From positions 1,302,001 through 1,366,000 of the forward strand of contig OX044357.1 of the NCBI GenBank assembly GCA_943846675.1: a DNA stretch of 64,000 nucleotides, written 5' to 3'. Both the position numbers and the translations under genes were made by a program. Shown one piece after another: positions 42,479 to 51,586 of this stretch. Numbering within the stretch: the stretch's first letter is position 1; each line of letters opens with the position of its first letter. The stretch is from UBA987 sp002292105. Its GTDB lineage: Bacteria > Bacteroidota > Bacteroidia > NS11-12g > UBA9320. Under the pieces are notes generated by a model, which did no database searches, was not told where the DNA came from, and saw only the letters and a program-made list of their open reading frames with translations.

Positions 42479-44044
42479 TTAAGTAGTTTTAACCAATTGT
42501 TCTTCTAATTCTTCTAACGACTTTCCTTTAGTTTCCGGAATCACTCGGACGATAAAGATGAGGCCTAAGAACGCAAATACGCCGTATATGAAAAATGTAC
42601 CCGCATTACCAAGTGTTTCTAGCTGCCAAGGGAAGACCCACTGAACCACGAAGCTTACGGCAGAATTGATAACACCAACAAAAGAAATCGCAATTCCTCG
42701 AATACGGTTTGGGAATAATTCTGAGAATAGCACCCACATAACTGGCCCAATAGAAATGGCAAATGAAGCTACAAATCCCAAAATGCCAACCAATATCAGT
42801 TTAGGATTCATTTGAATCGCAGCCTTTATTATTTCGGATTTATGTGCAGATAAAACCTCGGCATCTATACTTGATGCCAAGGCCTCGTTAAAGGCAATGT
42901 CAGATTCGTACATTTTACCGGCTATACCTTCTAAACCAGAGAGGTCAACGTTCTCTACCAAACCAGTAATAGAATCAACAGGTAATGTGTATGAAGCCGA
43001 ATTAAAGCCGTATGATAATAAAAACAGGCATATAGTCATGCCAGCAACACCTATACTCAGTAATGGCTTACGACCAAGCCTATCGATCAACATCAAGGCT
43101 AAAACAGTAAAAACTAAGTTCGTTAACCCCACCAGTATGGCTTGAATAAACGATGCATCGGTTCCTATTCCCGATTGTTCGAAAATCATAGGGGCATAGA
43201 AAAAAACGGAGTTTATGCCTGTGATTTGCTGCAATACAGCAACGACAATGCCAATAACAAGAACCAATCGCATAGCAGGTTTGAATAGCTCTCCAACGCC
43301 TACCTTGGCTTTGTTTTTGTCTTGTTCGATATGGTCCTGAATTTCTTGAACCGTTTTTTCTGCTTCCTCTGGGTTTGAAAACTTGCTTAGCACTTTTTTG
43401 GCTTCATCGTACCTTCCTCTTAAAATTAGCCACCTTGGACTAGTAGGTACGAAAAACAAACCGAAGAAGTATAAAATGGCTGGTACGGTCTCCAATCCGA
43501 GCATCCATCTCCAGTTGTTTTCATCTATTTTTAGATTTGCCACCCACGAGGCATCACTTTTACCCAATTGAAGAATGAGGTAATTTGTGAAGAATGCCAA
43601 CGAAATACCGATAACAATGTTAAGTTGGTTAAATGACACCAACCTGCCTCTTATCTCTGGTGGAGCCATTTCAGCAATGTACATTGGAGCGAGAATCAAA
43701 GATGCACCAACACCAAAGCCACCAATCATTCTTGCAACAACCAAAAAGGTGTATGTAGGGGCGAAAGCCGATGCGAATGCTGATATGGCATATAAAATGG
43801 CCGCATAGCGCAGTACCGTTCTTCTGCCAATCTTGTCACTTAGCGGTCCAGCCACCAGCATAGCAAGGGTTGCAGTGACGGTTAAAGAGGCAACAGACCA
43901 ACCTAATTGAAGCTTAGTTAGTCCAAACTCTGGCTCAATAAATTTTATTACCCCGGAAATGACGGACGCATCGAACCCCATGAGTAAGCCTCCAAGGGCT
44001 ACAATCATGGCGATCATCATGATAACTGGATTTTTTGTTTTCAT
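42479..44044 (-). CDS. MFS sugar porter, XylE/GalP type
   Basis: This is a 521-residue inner-membrane carrier with 12 predicted helices. Sugar-porter signatures are GPLSDKIGRR, MYIAEMAPPEIRGRLVSFNQ, DRLGRKPLLSIG and the C-terminal VIPETKGKSLEELE. A hydrophilic insertion of about 60 residues (around 345-410, DSITGLVENVDLSGLEG) sits between helices 9 and 10, as in other Bacteroidota members. It probably imports glucose or short glucans released by the GH16 and GH30 enzymes. It is first in the leftward operon, and its start faces the regulator gene across a 132-bp divergent region. Confidence 0.93.
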   Translation of the reverse strand: MKTKNPVIMMIAMIVALGGLLMGFDASVISGVIKFIEPEFGLTKLQLGWSVASLTVTATLAMLVAGPLSDKIGRRTVLRYAAILYAISAFASAFAPTYTFLVVARMIGGFGVGASLILAPMYIAEMAPPEIRGRLVSFNQLNIVIGISLAFFTNYLILQLGKSDASWVANLKIDENNWRWMLGLETVPAILYFFGLFFVPTSPRWLILRGRYDEAKKVLSKFSNPEEAEKTVQEIQDHIEQDKNKAKVGVGELFKPAMRLVLVIGIVVAVLQQITGINSVFFYAPMIFEQSGIGTDASFIQAILVGLTNLVFTVLALMLIDRLGRKPLLSIGVAGMTICLFLLSYGFNSASYTLPVDSITGLVENVDLSGLEGIAGKMYESDIAFNEALASSIDAEVLSAHKSEIIKAAIQMNPKLILVGILGFVASFAISIGPVMWVLFSELFPNRIRGIAISFVGVINSAVSFVVQWVFPWQLETLGNAGTFFIYGVFAFLGLIFIVRVIPETKGKSLEELEEQLVKTT

Positions 44045-44069
44045 ATCTGTATTATTGAATTCTCAACAC

Positions 44070-44091
44070 ATGAAAATGACCTTATTTTCAT
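44070..44091. promoter_or_regulatory. Candidate operator between the two glucan operons
   Basis: ATGAAAAT (44070-44077) and ATTTTCAT (44084-44091) are perfect inverted repeats with a 6-base spacer. They lie in the 132-bp divergent region, 25 bases from the MFS start. This is a plausible site for the Nudix-type regulator, which is inference. Confidence 0.5.
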
Positions 44092-44149
44092 TGAAAGTCG
44101 AAATAAGTGTAATTTTCTTAAAGTAAAAAGTACTATAAGTTTTTTTTTA

Positions 44150-44157
44150 TATGTTTG
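44150..44157 (+). promoter_or_regulatory. Candidate -7 box for the rightward glucan operon
   Basis: TATGTTTG is a perfect TAnnTTTG, 19 bases before the regulator ATG at 44177. Confidence 0.6.
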
Positions 44158-44176
44158 TGCATATCATTATTACAAA

Positions 44177-44908
44177 ATGCACAAGAAAAATCCAGATACA
44201 TACTTCCTTTCAGAAAACAACTTACCATTTTCAGATTTCCTACATTTTGGGATGTCAACGGACTGTGTCATCTTTGGTTACAAGAATAAATCACTTCGTG
44301 TTTTACTGATACAGAGGGGCGCAGAACCTTTTATAGATAATTGGGCCATCCCTGGGGATTTGGTATATCCCAATGAAGACCTAGATTCTTCAGCCACTAG
44401 AATATTACAGCACCTTACCGGATTAGAAAACATCTATTTCGAACAATTCCACACATTTGGTACCGTGAACAGACACCCTGTTGGTCGGGTCATAACAATT
44501 GGCTATTACTCGCTAGTTCGAACTGACAATCACAAACCTGTGGCATCTACCTGGGCCAAAGATGTAAAATGGTTTGATATCAATGAACTACCTCCCTTGG
44601 GTTTCGACCACGAGGAAATTGTACATAAGGCGCTAGAACACTTGAGAAAGAAAGTAAGAACGGAACCAATAGGTTTCGAACTTTTGCCGGCAAAATTCAC
44701 GCTGCTTGAATTGCAAGGTGTTTACGAGGCACTGTTGAATATGAGATTTGACAAACCAAATTTCAGAAAGAAAATTTTAAGTATGGATTTAATAACCCCA
44801 TTAAATGAAGTTGAATCGAATGTGGCGCACAGACCTGCCAAATTATTCAATTTTGACAAAGAACGATATGATGCAAGAAAGAAAAATGAAATCAGTTTTG
44901 AACTATAA
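44177..44908 (+). CDS. Nudix-domain transcriptional regulator with winged-helix C-terminus
   Basis: This is a 243-residue protein. Residues of about 22-155 are a Nudix fold (STDCVIFGYKNKSLRVLLIQRG, DNWAIPGDLVYPNEDLDSSA). The Nudix box is degenerate: the REUxEE core that binds metal reads TRILQHL, so hydrolysis is not expected. Residues of about 165-220 look like a winged helix (LLPAKFTLLELQGVYEALL). This architecture is the NrtR/AraR-like regulator group, in which the Nudix domain senses sugars or nucleotides and the wing binds DNA. It sits at the hub of two divergent glucan operons and overlaps the next gene by 23 bp. Confidence 0.92.
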   Translation: MHKKNPDTYFLSENNLPFSDFLHFGMSTDCVIFGYKNKSLRVLLIQRGAEPFIDNWAIPGDLVYPNEDLDSSATRILQHLTGLENIYFEQFHTFGTVNRHPVGRVITIGYYSLVRTDNHKPVASTWAKDVKWFDINELPPLGFDHEEIVHKALEHLRKKVRTEPIGFELLPAKFTLLELQGVYEALLNMRFDKPNFRKKILSMDLITPLNEVESNVAHRPAKLFNFDKERYDARKKNEISFEL

Positions 44909-46229
44909 AAATATACTCTTGAGTCTGCTTGCAATGGTGTTTTACACCAGTGCAAGTGCACAGGCCGTAAAGGTCGAAGTAAAAAAGGTTGACGGAGACT
45001 GGGAATTGTTCCGAGATGGAAAACCCTATTACATTAAAGGTGTGGGGGGGCAAGTATACCTGGATAAGGCGGTAGAGATTGGAGCGAATTCCATTAGAAC
45101 GTGGAGTATAGAGAATGCACAGAAATATTTGGATGCAGCGCATGAACATGGTTTAACCGTAACCATGGGATTATGGGTTCAGCATGAGCGTCATGGATTC
45201 GACTATAACGATGAAGCTGCAGTCAGCAAACAACTAGAGTATTTCACAAGAAAGGTCAAGGAGTTTAAAGATCACCCAGCTTTGCTTATGTGGGGTGTTG
45301 GTAATGAGGTAGATTTATTTTATAGCAATACCAAAGTATGGAATGCAATTCAGGACATCTGTGAGATGATACATCGAGTCGACCCAAATCATCCAACAAC
45401 TACGGTAACTGCTGGATATGATTCTACAGAAACGTCTCTCATTCTTCAAAATGTGCCAGATCTTGACATCTATGGAGTAAACACCTATGGTGATTTAAAA
45501 AAAGCGGTAGACGATATGCATAGATTTGGCTGGCCTGGGGCATACCTAATTGCGGAATGGGGACCAAACGGACATTGGGAGACAGCTAAAACCAAATGGG
45601 GTGCTCCTATAGAGCAAACCTCTAGCGAGAAGGCAGACAGTTATGAAGAGCGAAATAATTATATCAATGCAGATAGTTTAAAATGTGTTGGTTCCTACGT
45701 ATTCCTTTGGGGACAAAAGCAAGAAACTACGGCTACGTGGTACGGCATGTTTAGTGCAGACGGAGAAAGTACAGAATCTGTAGATAGACTGCATATCGAT
45801 TGGCGGGGTGAAAATCCAAAAAATGGATCTCCCAAAGTAATCAACTTTGCATTGCAATCGAATGGAAATGCAATTCCTAGTAACATTGTTGAATCTGGCA
45901 AGCGCTACACAGTTATTGCCAATTTTGAAGATCCTGATGGTGACAAACTTAAAATCGATTGGCAAGTAATTTCTGAAAGTACGGATACCAAAGCGGGTGG
46001 AGATGCTGAAAGTGCACCACCAAGTATTCCGGGATTAATTAAGTCTAAGAATAAGAATTCAATGGAATTTGTCGCTCCTAAGAAAGAAGGCGCATACCGT
46101 GTTTTTGTGTTTGCTTACGATCGAAAAGGACAAATGGGGTATTTCAACATTCCATTTTATGTAAAACCTGATCCCAACGCAACAACAACGATTAAGTTAA
46201 AAAAACGGACCTTAAATTACGAATACTAG
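44886..46229 (+). CDS. Clan GH-A TIM-barrel glycoside hydrolase, GH2/GH72-like
   Basis: This protein is about 447 residues from the ATG at 44886, which starts a signal peptide ending SASAQ. Earlier in-frame Met codons lie inside the regulator gene and lack signal character. The barrel shows YYIKGVGGQVYLDKAVEIGA, the acid/base Glu141 in LLMWGVGNEVD and the nucleophile Glu224 in YLIAEWGPNG, typical of clan GH-A. Residues of about 320-447 form an Ig-like domain (YTVIANFEDPDGDKLKIDW). The barrel lacks the N-terminal sandwich domains of true GH2 enzymes and partly resembles GH72-like beta-1,3-glucan transglycosylases. The exact family is not settled. It is probably periplasmic. Confidence 0.85.
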   Translation: MKSVLNYKNILLSLLAMVFYTSASAQAVKVEVKKVDGDWELFRDGKPYYIKGVGGQVYLDKAVEIGANSIRTWSIENAQKYLDAAHEHGLTVTMGLWVQHERHGFDYNDEAAVSKQLEYFTRKVKEFKDHPALLMWGVGNEVDLFYSNTKVWNAIQDICEMIHRVDPNHPTTTVTAGYDSTETSLILQNVPDLDIYGVNTYGDLKKAVDDMHRFGWPGAYLIAEWGPNGHWETAKTKWGAPIEQTSSEKADSYEERNNYINADSLKCVGSYVFLWGQKQETTATWYGMFSADGESTESVDRLHIDWRGENPKNGSPKVINFALQSNGNAIPSNIVESGKRYTVIANFEDPDGDKLKIDWQVISESTDTKAGGDAESAPPSIPGLIKSKNKNSMEFVAPKKEGAYRVFVFAYDRKGQMGYFNIPFYVKPDPNATTTIKLKKRTLNYEY

Positions 46230-46233
46230 ATAG

Positions 46234-47871
46234 ATGTTTCAACATTTGGCATCGCTAGATTTGGTCGTAATAGGAATATATTTCCTGTGCGTCTTTGGTA
46301 TTGCCTTGTTTTTCTATTTAAAAAAGAAATTTAATAAGCGTAAAAGAAGCCCTGAATCTTATTTTTTGGGCGGAAGAAATTTAGGATGGTGGGTTATTGG
46401 CGCATCATTATTTGCCTCCAACATTGGCTCTGAACATTTAATCGGATTGGCTGGAGCTGGAGCTAAAGGAGAGCTCGCTGCTGGTCAGTTCGAAATCCTT
46501 GCTGCGTTGATGCTTCTGATTTTGGGCTGGTTCTTTGTCCCATTCTACATGAAAAGCGGTGTTTTTACCATGCCCGAATTTCTTGAAAGAAGATACAGCT
46601 CTTGGGCTCGGAACTACTTAAGCTGGATATCTATAGTGGCTTATGTGTTAACCAAAATATCCATTACCATAGCGGCAGGAGGCATCGTTTTTACTACGCT
46701 GCTTGGTATTAATTTCTGGACTGGTGCGTTACTGATTGTCATTTTTACGGGTGTGTATACCCTTATTGGTGGACTCAAAGTAGTCGTCTATACAGACTTC
46801 CTGCAAATGATTGTGTTAATAGGTGGTTCTATCGCGCTTACTTATTTTGGCTTAAAATCTTTAAATGGATGGGAGGGAGTTGTTCAAAATGTTCCAGAGG
46901 GTTCATTAAGTCTTTGGAAGAACATGCAGCATCCAGATTACCCTTGGACAGGCATACTGTTTGGGGCACCCATTTTAGGGGTTTGGTACTGGTGTACAGA
47001 CCAATTTATCGTTCAACGCGTATTGGCAGCCAAAAATATTGATCACGCTAGAAAAGGGACCATATTCGGTGGTTTCTTAAAACTATTACCCTTGTTTTTA
47101 TTTGTCGTTCCAGGTCTGATTGCCTTGGCACTTTCTGTTGGAGACGATGCTTTAGTTACATTTCCATTAAAAGCGGATGGGTCAACCAACTACGATGCGG
47201 CATTACCTCTGCTCAGTTTAGCGGTCTTGCCAGCAGGTTTTAAAGGCCTTGTTATTGCAGGCTTATTGGCCGCACTAATGAGCTCATTGTCTTCTGTCTT
47301 TAACTCTTGTTCCACGTTGTTTACCATGGACATCTATCGCCAGTACAAGCCTGAAGCAACTAAAAAGCAACTTGTTTACGTCGGTCAGATAGCCACGGTT
47401 GTACTGATTGTATTGGGCATGGCATGGATTCCTTTCATGGAGGATATCAAGGGTGGCTTATTCAAAGTACTCCAAAGTATTCAGGCGTACATCTCGCCTC
47501 CAATTGCAGCTGTTTTCTTAGTAGGCATTCTGAGCAAAAAGATAACACCTCAGGCTGCTAAAATATCTTTGTTGAGCGGCGCTGCTATAGGTTTGGTAAG
47601 ACTAGGTTTAGAGCTGGTTCAAGACGATTTGTCTGGGCCATTACATGCCTTTACGCAAATAAACTTTTTGCACTTTGCCTTATTCCTGTTTCTGGTTTGC
47701 GTGGCTTTGCTTTATGCATTTTCGAAAGAAAAAGATGCCTTGTCTGATTCACAACTTGAAGACATTACATGGTCTAAAGGTGCTTTAACATTTCAAAAAT
47801 CAAGTGTCAATATTTTACTGTCACTTTTATTAATAATCTCAGTTTTCATTTTATGGTATTTATTTAAATGA
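46234..47871 (+). CDS. SSS-family sodium/sugar symporter
   Basis: This is a 545-residue inner-membrane protein with about 14 helices. SGLT-like signatures are YFLGGRNLGWWVIGASLFASNIGSEH (split by its helix), FYMKSGVFTMPEFLERRY, GVYTLIGGLKVVVYTDFLQ and the Na+ site region AALMSSLSSVFNSCSTLFTMD. It couples Na+ entry to sugar uptake. It is 4 bp after the GH-A enzyme, and its stop overlaps the start of the barrel-like gene. With the MFS carrier of the other operon, the locus has two different inner-membrane importers. Confidence 0.94.
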   Translation: MFQHLASLDLVVIGIYFLCVFGIALFFYLKKKFNKRKRSPESYFLGGRNLGWWVIGASLFASNIGSEHLIGLAGAGAKGELAAGQFEILAALMLLILGWFFVPFYMKSGVFTMPEFLERRYSSWARNYLSWISIVAYVLTKISITIAAGGIVFTTLLGINFWTGALLIVIFTGVYTLIGGLKVVVYTDFLQMIVLIGGSIALTYFGLKSLNGWEGVVQNVPEGSLSLWKNMQHPDYPWTGILFGAPILGVWYWCTDQFIVQRVLAAKNIDHARKGTIFGGFLKLLPLFLFVVPGLIALALSVGDDALVTFPLKADGSTNYDAALPLLSLAVLPAGFKGLVIAGLLAALMSSLSSVFNSCSTLFTMDIYRQYKPEATKKQLVYVGQIATVVLIVLGMAWIPFMEDIKGGLFKVLQSIQAYISPPIAAVFLVGILSKKITPQAAKISLLSGAAIGLVRLGLELVQDDLSGPLHAFTQINFLHFALFLFLVCVALLYAFSKEKDALSDSQLEDITWSKGALTFQKSSVNILLSLLLIISVFILWYLFK

Positions 47872-49862
47872 TGAATTCAAAAAGAATAATTACAATCATC
47901 TGCTGTCTGATTGGATGGCAATCTAGTTCTGGTCAGGCACCTCCTGATAATCAGGAGTTAGATTCGTTTAAACGTTGGCAAGCCAACTGGAACACCCGTT
48001 TCGATTCTACGATAAAACCTAAGGTCGGGGTTTATCCAAAGAAGCCGGCAGACGCGCTGTATACGTTCAAAGTTGCAGGAAATTATCGGTTCTTTAGCAC
48101 GTATACACGGCATAAAGATGCGTTAATTTTAAACGAAGCAAACAACGATACAGCGATACAAAAAAGTGTCTTTGTAGGGGATGACAGCCAATTGCCAAAT
48201 CTTACGTTGAATTTTTCTGGAAGACCTTCGGCTAAAACGGCTTGGGGTTTCGACTTGTATGCTTTTCAGTTTTTAGATGGGAAAATCAACCAAACTTATG
48301 GACAAGGACAAGTTAGTCAAACCAATTTGCCAACGATATATAGTCCGCTTACAGGTACACGATTTGCAACAAACCTAGGATTATTGCTTGGTATTAATCT
48401 GTACGGAAACTTTGATACAGACATAGGTACGTTTGGGGTTAAAACAGGTGGTATACACTGGGTGTCTATAAGTGACTTAACATTGGCAGGTTTTAAAGGC
48501 TACAACCGATTTATGTTGTTCGAGAGAAACCCATGGGATCCCGTTAATACCAATGTTTCAGACAGGTATAGCAGTTTCTATAACCAAGGAAACATTAACC
48601 AAGATACGCGTTGGGGAGAGCGGGCATTTACAGGAACTATTGTAGAGGCCTCAAATCTACCAGGCAATTTGAGTTTAAAAGCCTTGTATGGGAAAACCGA
48701 ATTAAACGGAGGCTTTCTTACCATTCCAAATTTATCGTACGGAGGTAAATTAAAAAAGGAAACACCTTTTGGATTTGTAGCATTCAACACGTTCCATAAT
48801 CAAACCTTCAGCGATAGCCTTGGCACGAACAGTATTGGTTTTGATATCTCTACAATAGAGTTTCAAGCAAACATTTCGAAAGGAATTATCCTGAAATCGG
48901 AAATTGGTGCAGGACAGTATTACAGTCCGGTACACAGCAATCCTTTCGGAGAAGCGATTAACGTAAAACTAAACTTCACTGAAAAAATCAGCAAGGTGCC
49001 GTTTGAGTTACACTTCTTTAGAGTGAGCCCTAACGTGATTAACAACAACGCCATATTCTTTAACTCAGCAATTCAAGAGGCGAGTAATAATACGCTTGCT
49101 GCAGGTACGGTTGGCTCCAGTCAAGTATTGGCGCCTTTTGCAAGCGCACTCACTGCGATTGGTCAGTTTACAAACAACCGACAAGGACTTAACATCAACG
49201 CTGAGTTCCCAATTAAAAAACTCAAGCTTTCGATTGCCAATGGCATTTCTTCAGAATTGAAAGGACTGAGTAATCAAATTAGTTACGGACATCCAGTTAA
49301 CCAGTTAACAAGGTCTCGTTTCTGGCGATGGAACTTCCCAACAAATGTTGGCGCCTATGGCAGATACAACGTGATTTTTAGGGATGTATATGAACTCGTC
49401 GAATTGTCAGACACTTTTGTTGCGAAGAAGTTTAACGTAATGGAAATTCAGGCAAAATACTCTGGTAAAATAGGTCTGAAAAGATTTCATGCCTTTTTGT
49501 TAAATCGATATTCTTCGGTTCAAGATTTTATTTCACCAATAACCGTTTTCTCAGAGGATGCCTATCTAAGACATTATAGCAATGAGTTAGAAATGTACTA
49601 TGAATACAATGATCGATGTGTTATCGCAACATACTTAGGTTATGAAAGTATCGTAGCCAATTATCAAACTGATTTGGATGCGATTACGAACGCACCAAGA
49701 GATCAAAGAGGCTGGGGAGTAGGCCTTGGGGTAGACTATGATTTATCTAAAAACACCGCTTTATTTTTACGTCACAGATGGTTTCATTTTGAAGACCGCA
49801 ATTTTGAGCGTGATGCGTTCAATGGTACTGAGACAGTTGTAGAACTTAAATTAACATTTTAA
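47868..49862 (+). CDS. Unrecognised outer-membrane beta-barrel-like protein 1
   Basis: This is a 664-residue protein with a signal peptide (about 1-23, ending SSGQ). The rest is a regular alternation of aromatic/hydrophobic strands and polar turns (LTLNFSGRPSAKTAWGFDLY, IILKSEIGAGQYYSPVHSNP, ISYGHP), ending TVVELKLTF with a terminal Phe, as barrels recognised by BamA do. No TonB box, plug or carboxypeptidase-regulatory domain is seen, so it is not SusC or a TonB receptor. Its position between a sugar symporter and a second barrel-like gene suggests a glucan pore or surface assembly scaffold. I do not recognise the family. Confidence 0.8.
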   Translation: MMNSKRIITIICCLIGWQSSSGQAPPDNQELDSFKRWQANWNTRFDSTIKPKVGVYPKKPADALYTFKVAGNYRFFSTYTRHKDALILNEANNDTAIQKSVFVGDDSQLPNLTLNFSGRPSAKTAWGFDLYAFQFLDGKINQTYGQGQVSQTNLPTIYSPLTGTRFATNLGLLLGINLYGNFDTDIGTFGVKTGGIHWVSISDLTLAGFKGYNRFMLFERNPWDPVNTNVSDRYSSFYNQGNINQDTRWGERAFTGTIVEASNLPGNLSLKALYGKTELNGGFLTIPNLSYGGKLKKETPFGFVAFNTFHNQTFSDSLGTNSIGFDISTIEFQANISKGIILKSEIGAGQYYSPVHSNPFGEAINVKLNFTEKISKVPFELHFFRVSPNVINNNAIFFNSAIQEASNNTLAAGTVGSSQVLAPFASALTAIGQFTNNRQGLNINAEFPIKKLKLSIANGISSELKGLSNQISYGHPVNQLTRSRFWRWNFPTNVGAYGRYNVIFRDVYELVELSDTFVAKKFNVMEIQAKYSGKIGLKRFHAFLLNRYSSVQDFISPITVFSEDAYLRHYSNELEMYYEYNDRCVIATYLGYESIVANYQTDLDAITNAPRDQRGWGVGLGVDYDLSKNTALFLRHRWFHFEDRNFERDAFNGTETVVELKLTF

Positions 49863-51575
49863 ATGATTCAGAAGAAATATATAGTCGTAATCGCATTGAC
49901 GCTTTGCTCAACCATTACACTAGCACAAGGAAAGAAAGTGTGGGCTTCCGGCGCTGCACGTAGCGTATTCCAGCAGAACACACTGGGCACTGAAGGAGAT
50001 ACCATTACACCAACCAACTTAAACTCTGGGAATACTTTGGTTGATGTTGCCCTAAACGCACGGCCAAATGCAAACACGTTTGTTCATGCCATGGTTCGAG
50101 TAAGAAACGACTTCGGCGGATTTTGGGGAGCAGGTGTTACATTCGACATGCGTCAGATGTATTTGAAAGGTTTAGTTAACGATGCTGTCCGTTACCAATT
50201 AGGGGACATCAACTACAAACTGAGTCCATACACCTTTTATAACAATCAAGAAGAGTTGAGCAGTCACCAGTCTGAGTTACTTGATATCTATCGTGATATG
50301 GTACACTATGACTTATTTTATACCGACGACAATACCTGGAGACAGCAGGGCGCCGCAGTTGACTTTACTTTAGAATTTTCTAAAGCCGTAAAAGAATTAC
50401 AAGTGAACTCGTTTATGTTTCGCAACAGACCAACTGATTTCGGACAAACAAGTGAACGTATATTCTTTGGTGGAAACGCAACACTACTGCAAAGCGATAA
50501 ACTGGCAGTTGGCTTAAATTATGTTGATATGATGGACATCGCTGGAACTTCGCGTTCAGATATGGCCTTTCATAATCCAGTAATTACCGGAACGACAGAA
50601 ATTCATCAAAAGGTGAATGCATACGATCTTAGCTTTACTTCAGAAAGTGGTATTTCAGAAATGTATACGCTGAACGATCCTAATGCTACTGGCCTCCGCG
50701 ATTATTTTTACGATCTTGACTTGAAAATTACGCGAGGAGACAAACTTCCTAGCCTGTCTGTGAATTATATTAATGTGGGACCTCAATTTAGAAGTGTTGG
50801 CGCTCAAAGCAGACGAATCGATTTTGAATCGCAAACGCAGTTGTTTAATCGTTATGGTAACGACCAGGTTGTTCGTCCTGTAACACAGTTAGATATGATG
50901 CAAGATGCTTCCTTATATCAACCAACACTTTCAATGGAGCTGCAAAGATTTGCACCACAATACGACAATGTTCAGCCATACGGCAAAGCAACGCCTAACA
51001 GAAAAGGATTGTCTGTAAATGCTGTGCATAGTACAAATAACGAATTGATAAACGTTGATGCGACATACCGCATGTTGTCTGAGGTAGTTGGTCAGGGAAC
51101 TGAAGAACTGCGCACATTTAATGTGATTGATCTTTCGGCGTTAATCAGACTTGATACATTGATGCCAAGCTTTAAAAATCCGTTGGAGGTAAGTATTGGT
51201 GTTAAAAATCAAAACACACAACGTGATATAGACCTTGATACAGCAGATGTAGATTTTACTTCTACTATGGTTGATTTGGGTGTGAAGGTTGGTTTGTCAA
51301 AGAATTTCGCAATCATCGGTAGTTACAGAATGATTAACGCTACAGGATTGGAGTTCCTTAATACAAGAAACGACTATAGCGAAATTGTAGACTATGAGCG
51401 CTTTAATACCGAAATGAATCAGTCAATCATGTCTGTTGCGCTTCGCTATACGTTTGACGAAAAGAACCACCTAAACGTGGTTTGGCAAAAATTAAATTAC
51501 GAAGATGCCGCAAATGCAGAAACTCCTGCGTTTGACCTAAGCCAGTTTGGCATCGTTTATAGTATGTACTTTTAA
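49863..51575 (+). CDS. Unrecognised outer-membrane beta-barrel-like protein 2
   Basis: This is a 570-residue protein with a signal peptide (ending TLAQ), starting directly at the base after the preceding stop. Barrel-like strands recur throughout (VDVALNARPNANTFVHAMVR, YQLGDINYKLSPYTFYNN, FAIIGSYRMIN), and the protein ends FGIVYSMYF with a terminal Phe. It shares no evident sequence with the first barrel and also lacks TonB-receptor features. A MYLKG...LGDINY pattern near residue 110 resembles proteins that report on porin-like or assembly barrels, but no family is recognised. It is probably co-translated and functionally linked with barrel 1 and the three lipoproteins that follow. Confidence 0.8.
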   Translation: MIQKKYIVVIALTLCSTITLAQGKKVWASGAARSVFQQNTLGTEGDTITPTNLNSGNTLVDVALNARPNANTFVHAMVRVRNDFGGFWGAGVTFDMRQMYLKGLVNDAVRYQLGDINYKLSPYTFYNNQEELSSHQSELLDIYRDMVHYDLFYTDDNTWRQQGAAVDFTLEFSKAVKELQVNSFMFRNRPTDFGQTSERIFFGGNATLLQSDKLAVGLNYVDMMDIAGTSRSDMAFHNPVITGTTEIHQKVNAYDLSFTSESGISEMYTLNDPNATGLRDYFYDLDLKITRGDKLPSLSVNYINVGPQFRSVGAQSRRIDFESQTQLFNRYGNDQVVRPVTQLDMMQDASLYQPTLSMELQRFAPQYDNVQPYGKATPNRKGLSVNAVHSTNNELINVDATYRMLSEVVGQGTEELRTFNVIDLSALIRLDTLMPSFKNPLEVSIGVKNQNTQRDIDLDTADVDFTSTMVDLGVKVGLSKNFAIIGSYRMINATGLEFLNTRNDYSEIVDYERFNTEMNQSIMSVALRYTFDEKNHLNVVWQKLNYEDAANAETPAFDLSQFGIVYSMYF

Positions 51576-51586
51576 ATTGAAAGGAA

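Noticed and set aside
44177..44908. Active Nudix hydrolase
   Set aside because: The catalytic Glu residues of the Nudix box are missing, and the context and C-terminus point to a regulator.
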